Origin: Tilletiopsis washingtonensis
Lineage: Eukaryota; Basidiomycota; Exobasidiomycetes; Entylomatales
Assembly: GCF_003144115.1 (NCBI RefSeq)
Contig: NW_020312001.1
Span: forward strand, 165,828 to 215,035
Direction of reading: 5' to 3'
DNA length: 49,208 bases
Position numbers and translations under genes: made by a program. Shown piece by piece: positions 45,647 to 49,208 of the stretch; position 1 is the stretch's first letter, and every line of letters starts with the position of its first letter. The notes under the pieces are model-generated. The model saw only the letters and a list, made by a program, of their open reading frames with translations. It was not told the DNA's origin and searched no databases.

Positions 45647-47839
45647 TCCCGAAGCCGGACGCCGGTTGCGCGGGCAAGGCCGGGCACGGAGCACGAAGAC
45701 GGCTCCTCGTCCACCCGCCAGCCGGTGCCGCTCACATGCGCCTCAACTCTGGCGGGGCTTGGATCGGCGCCATCGCGAGAGGCTTCACGCTTTTGCCTCG
45801 AGGCAAACGCTCGCCACGGACAGAGGGTCAAGCAGAACAGCAAGTCTCAGCCCTCGCCGGCGGAGGGCGCCCGAGGTCATGCTGGCTCCGAGTTTTGGGA
45901 CGACTCCCAAGGCGGGTGGTGGACCTTTGGGCTCGCTGGCGCGGAAGAAAAGGGCGCTTGCCGACGCCTGGTGATGGCGTCGTGTTGGCGTCAACTTAGG
46001 TGCCTCGGCGACGCCAAACGATGGCGACGAGAGACATCACAACACACACGCGGCGAGGCCTCCTAAGCGCACTCCTAAGCGTTCTCGGAGGCGCAAAGCC
46101 GGCACCTTGGCCTTGTGCTCGCCCTCGCTTGCCGCCGCCACCTGTAGCGGTATACACTCGCAGCACTCCCGCTTGCTCACTCGGTGACTCAGGAGGCGTG
46201 CCCTATCTCCTCAGTGCTCCACTGTATCGAGCCTGGCGCTCGATGGGCCGCCGCTGCTCTCACGCGAGTCGGCCATCGATCGAGCTCTTGCTGGCCCCCT
46301 GTCTTTTCGCCTGCGGGCGAGACGTTCCTGACACGAGTCGAAGGAATGGCACGACGTGGCCCAGCTTGGAGAGCGCCGAGGAATGCCAAATTGAGCATGG
46401 CCCCACCATGCACAGAGCTCGCGCCGCGGTGCGGCGCCAAAGTCATGGGGGCCGACCATCGACGGCTCGTCATGCGGGTGAACCGTGCGAAGCCGCTGCT
46501 TCGGCGAAGGCCGAGGCCGAGCGGAGCGCTGCGAGGCGAACTGCACCCTCTTGCGCCGTCGCTTTCTCTGTCGAGCGTCCAAGCTGTCAAAGCCGCACAT
46601 CACTGCTTGGGACTCTACTTGGGAGGGGGCACAGGAGTCGGAGCGGCATCGCTGCCGGCTCTTGTCGACCCCTGCCTGCGTCTGCTGCCGCCCGAGGCAG
46701 TCTCTCAGCTGTGCGTGATCTCCCAAACGGGCGTCGAGGACGGCCTGAAGCCTCTCACACATCGAGAGGTCGTCACGAGCACGACGCCGCCTCGGCATCG
46801 GCAGCTTTGCGCTTTCTCACGCAAGAGCGAGAGACGGCCAGGCGCCGGCAGCCTTTCCGGCTGCGCTCGTGTTCCGTCGCTCTCGATGCTCCATTCGGGC
46901 AACGCACATCCTCGCCACTAGCTCGCCGAAGTAGCGGCTCGGTGCAGGAACGCTGTGGGGAAGCGCATTAGGCTGCATTGGGGGAGGAGCGAAGCCGAGA
47001 TGCGAAAATGTCGAGGCACCTTCGACGTCGGCAACGCTGCACGCGGCTTCCCCGCGTGGGGGGGGGCGTGTCAGCAGGGTCCAGCGGGCTCCCGAAAGCG
47101 GCCCCGTCACGCTTGCCTTGTTTGAGCTGTACCGCTCGCGCTTTGCGCTCCGAAAGGCAGGCCCATGCTCGGCTTTCCTGATTGGGAGCGCTTCGAGTGG
47201 GGGGCAGGCGAGCAACACCAACGGTAGGCAGGCGTACCCCGCAGGAGGGCCGTTGCCAACGGCGAGGCCGCGCGGAGGTCGCTCCTTCAACGGCCATGCG
47301 CGCAGAGAGCGGCGGTCCGAGCCTGCCGCTTGCGGTCTGCGAGCGACTGCGACTAGCGACGTGTTGAGCAGAGAAAGTCGAGCTGGATTGAGAAAGTAAT
47401 CTCGTGGTCGAGGTCGGGCTCTGAGCGGCTGCCGGCGGATGTGCGAGCTGAAATCGGAGGGCGCGTGAAGCATCTCGGCAGCGTCCTTGAGCGGGCCATG
47501 GCGTTGGCCAATTGCGCCGCGCCGCCTTCGCCGCGCGACGCTGAGCAAGGCGCAGAGGCGTGAAGGTGCCGGACTGTCGTGTGCGCAGACGCGACAGCAG
47601 ACTCTGCTCGATCTCGAGCCTCATGGGCAGTGAGGCATCGTCAGCACGCCAGCGTCGGATGGGCGTCCCAGGCGAGCGCACGTGAGTTGTTCGCACGCTC
47701 CATGACATGCGCGCTGCAGCGTCAGGCGCGCATGGAGGCGAGGCCGCGACTTCCGAAGCGGCACGCGCTTCCCCGCATTTCAGACGCTACTCACCTCGGC
47801 CGGGCGTGCCTGGCGCCGCTCTTGCTTGCCCACCCTCAT

Positions 47840-47851
47840 CCCCCCCCCCCC
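47840..47851 (+). repeat. C12 homopolymer in the monooxygenase leader
   Basis: Twelve cytosines end 27 bases before the start codon of the FAD monooxygenase gene, so they lie in its promoter or 5' UTR. Confidence 0.8.
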
Positions 47852-47878
47852 ACGCGCGTCCAAGACATTGCAACGGCC

Positions 47879-49208
47879 ATGGCACCGAGCACCGAGCACG
47901 GCGCACTGCGCGTCGCCATCGTCGGCGGCGGCATTGGCGGCCTGGCGTGCGCCCTCGGCCTGGCGCGCGCCGGCGTGCATGTGCGCCTCTTCGAGTCGGC
48001 GCCGGCGTTCCAAGAGAGTGCGTGTGGCCTCTCACACATGGTCCTGTACGCAGGGGGGTGCTGACGCAACGAGTGGGGCGCAACAGTTGGAGCAGGCATC
48101 TCCTTTGGCCTCAACGCACAGCACGCCCTCGAGCAGCTCGGCCTCGGCGCCGAGTTCCAGCAGCTGGCCACGCAGATCCCCACGGGCCAGTGGTTCCAGT
48201 GGCGCTGCGGCGAGGGCAACAGCGACAGCAGCAGCGCGCACGCCCTGCTCGGCGAGACGCGCTCGCCGCACGGCAACACGAGCTGTCATCGCGCCGAGTT
48301 CCTCGACCGCCTCGCCGGCCTGCTGCCGCAGGAGGTGGCGAGGTTTGGGCACCGCTTAGAGACTGTGTCGATGCCGGATGCGCAGGGACTGCAGGTGTTG
48401 AGGTTCAAGAACGGCGAGGAGTACCGGGCGCATGTGGTGATTGGAGCAGACGGCATTCACTCAAAGGCGCGCGAGATACTGGCAGAGCGAAAGGAGATTG
48501 GAGAGGCGAAGCTGAAGTGGTCCGGCACCTGGGCATATCGAGGTGAGTTGATGTGGGGCAGAGCGAGGCGTGAGGGCCGACGCTGACGAGAGAGACAAGG
48601 CCTCATCCCGACGGACAAGTTCAAGGCTGCAGTCGGCAACAAGCACGGCGAGCTCTTTGCCACGACTCCCCAAAGTTCGTCGTGCCTCCTTCTGTTGCCC
48701 CCCTCTTCCTTCTTCTCCCTTTCTCACGCCCTCTCTCTCGAGACCAGTGTTCCTGGGCCGCGATCGCCACATCCTCATCTTTCCCATCGCCAAGGGCGCC
48801 ACCATCAACGTCGTCGGCTTCCGCACGGACCGCTCGCGCTGGCCACGCCGGCCCGACTTTCCGCTGGGCGACGCGTGGACGCAGGAAACGACGCAGAAGG
48901 ACATGCTCGACGACTTCGCGGGCTGGGGCGAGGAGATGCTGAGCATCATGAAGGTGCGTGGGAGAGGGCGCGCGCGCGAGAGATGAAAAGCGATGCCCCC
49001 CTCCCCCCCCCCTCTCCTCCCTCCCGGCAAATGCTTTCCGCTTTCTCCCGACTGCAGACGCTGACGAGCAGCTCCCCCGTCTCGGCGCCACGCCGCAGTG
49101 CATCGAAAAGCCAAACAAGTGGGCTCTGCATCAGCTCAGCTCTCTCGACAGCTACACCTCCGACGGGCTCGTCTTGCTAGGAGACGCAGCACACGGTGGA
49201 GTGCCTCA
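47879..49208 (+). CDS. Class A FAD-dependent monooxygenase, salicylate-hydroxylase-like (3' end outside window)
   Basis: Exons 47879-48017, 48087-48542, 48600-48674, 48748-48953 and 49099 to the window edge give at least 328 residues. The FAD-binding GxGxxG motif is at the N-terminus (VAIVGGGIGGLACALGLARA). The second motif is VVIGADGIHSKAREIL and the FAD-ribityl GD motif is VLLGDAAHGG at the right edge. Such enzymes hydroxylate aromatic or related substrates using NAD(P)H and O2; the substrate cannot be told. The last visible intron (145 bases) was resolved with the acceptor at 49098, which restores IMKCIEKPNKWALHQL; an earlier acceptor breaks the frame. No neighbouring catabolic genes are seen. 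Confidence 0.9.

Larger units (their letters stand above)
44126..47878. other. Long divergent spacer without supported genes
   Basis: About 3.75 kb between two start codons. Open frames of 100-400 codons occur on both strands, but all are Arg/Ala/Cys/Pro-rich, overlap each other, and show no domain or splice pattern. Small tandem repeats occur at 45164-45184 and 45194-45217 and a C13 run at 45634-45646. No tRNA B-box or transposon terminal repeats were found by eye. Confidence 0.45.

Noticed and set aside
44837-46066. 409-codon open frame on the plus strand
   Set aside because: No domain, Arg/Ala/Cys-rich, spans a C13 run, and overlaps long frames on the other strand.
46805-46830. Sequence resembling the start of U4 snRNA (AGCTTTGCGC)
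   Set aside because: Only about ten bases match and none of the rest of U4 follows.
46817-47548. 243-codon open frame on the minus strand
   Set aside because: No family signature or splice pattern; similar-length frames overlap it on both strands.
48954-49055. Earlier acceptor for the last visible monooxygenase intron (near 49059)
   Set aside because: Using it puts the downstream CIEKPNKWALH block out of frame; the acceptor at 49098 restores it.

Overview
This is nuclear DNA of a fungus, most likely a basidiomycete. It is GC-rich, carries intron-rich genes with short GT..AG introns (mostly 54-80 bases), and encodes fungal-type proteins: a LIM-LIM-C1-RhoGAP protein, a DSF2-like Sel1 protein, BCS1-like and Puf proteins, and a multi-KH protein resembling the smut-fungus Khd4/YLL032C group. 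Ustilaginomycotina is a reasonable guess but is not proven by this window. I see no tRNA, rRNA, transposon, virus-derived element or CRISPR array.

Fourteen genes were modelled by joining exons at GT..AG sites that keep the family alignment and reading frame. Left to right: FPGS 3' end (+), DSF2-like Sel1 protein (-), branched-chain aminotransferase (+), universal stress protein (-), LIM-LIM-C1-RhoGAP (-), multi-KH RNA-binding protein (+), Kelch protein (-), Pumilio/PUF protein (-), F-box/LRR protein with 11 exons (+), CDCA7-type zinc-finger protein (-), eIF3 subunit l (+), second F-box protein (-), BCS1-like AAA ATPase with 10 exons (+), an unrecognised Ser-rich protein (-), and the 5' part of a class A FAD monooxygenase (+). 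Counting both partial genes at the ends, that is 15 loci. Orientation largely alternates, so most spacers are either short convergent 3' ends (about 150-750 bases) or divergent promoters. Two divergent spacers are much longer (13.2-16.3 kb and 44.1-47.9 kb) and hold no gene I can support.

There is no operon logic and no evidence of a biosynthetic cluster. Several genes share a broad post-transcriptional theme (KH protein, PUF, eIF3l) and two are F-box proteins, but this is probably ordinary gene order. The most noteworthy points are the fungal CDCA7-type zinc finger with an AT-hook, two micro-exons (8 and 15 bases) in the BCS1-like gene, several stop-free introns whose length is a multiple of three, a near-perfect G-quadruplex motif in a 149-base convergent spacer, and a readable PUF recognition code.
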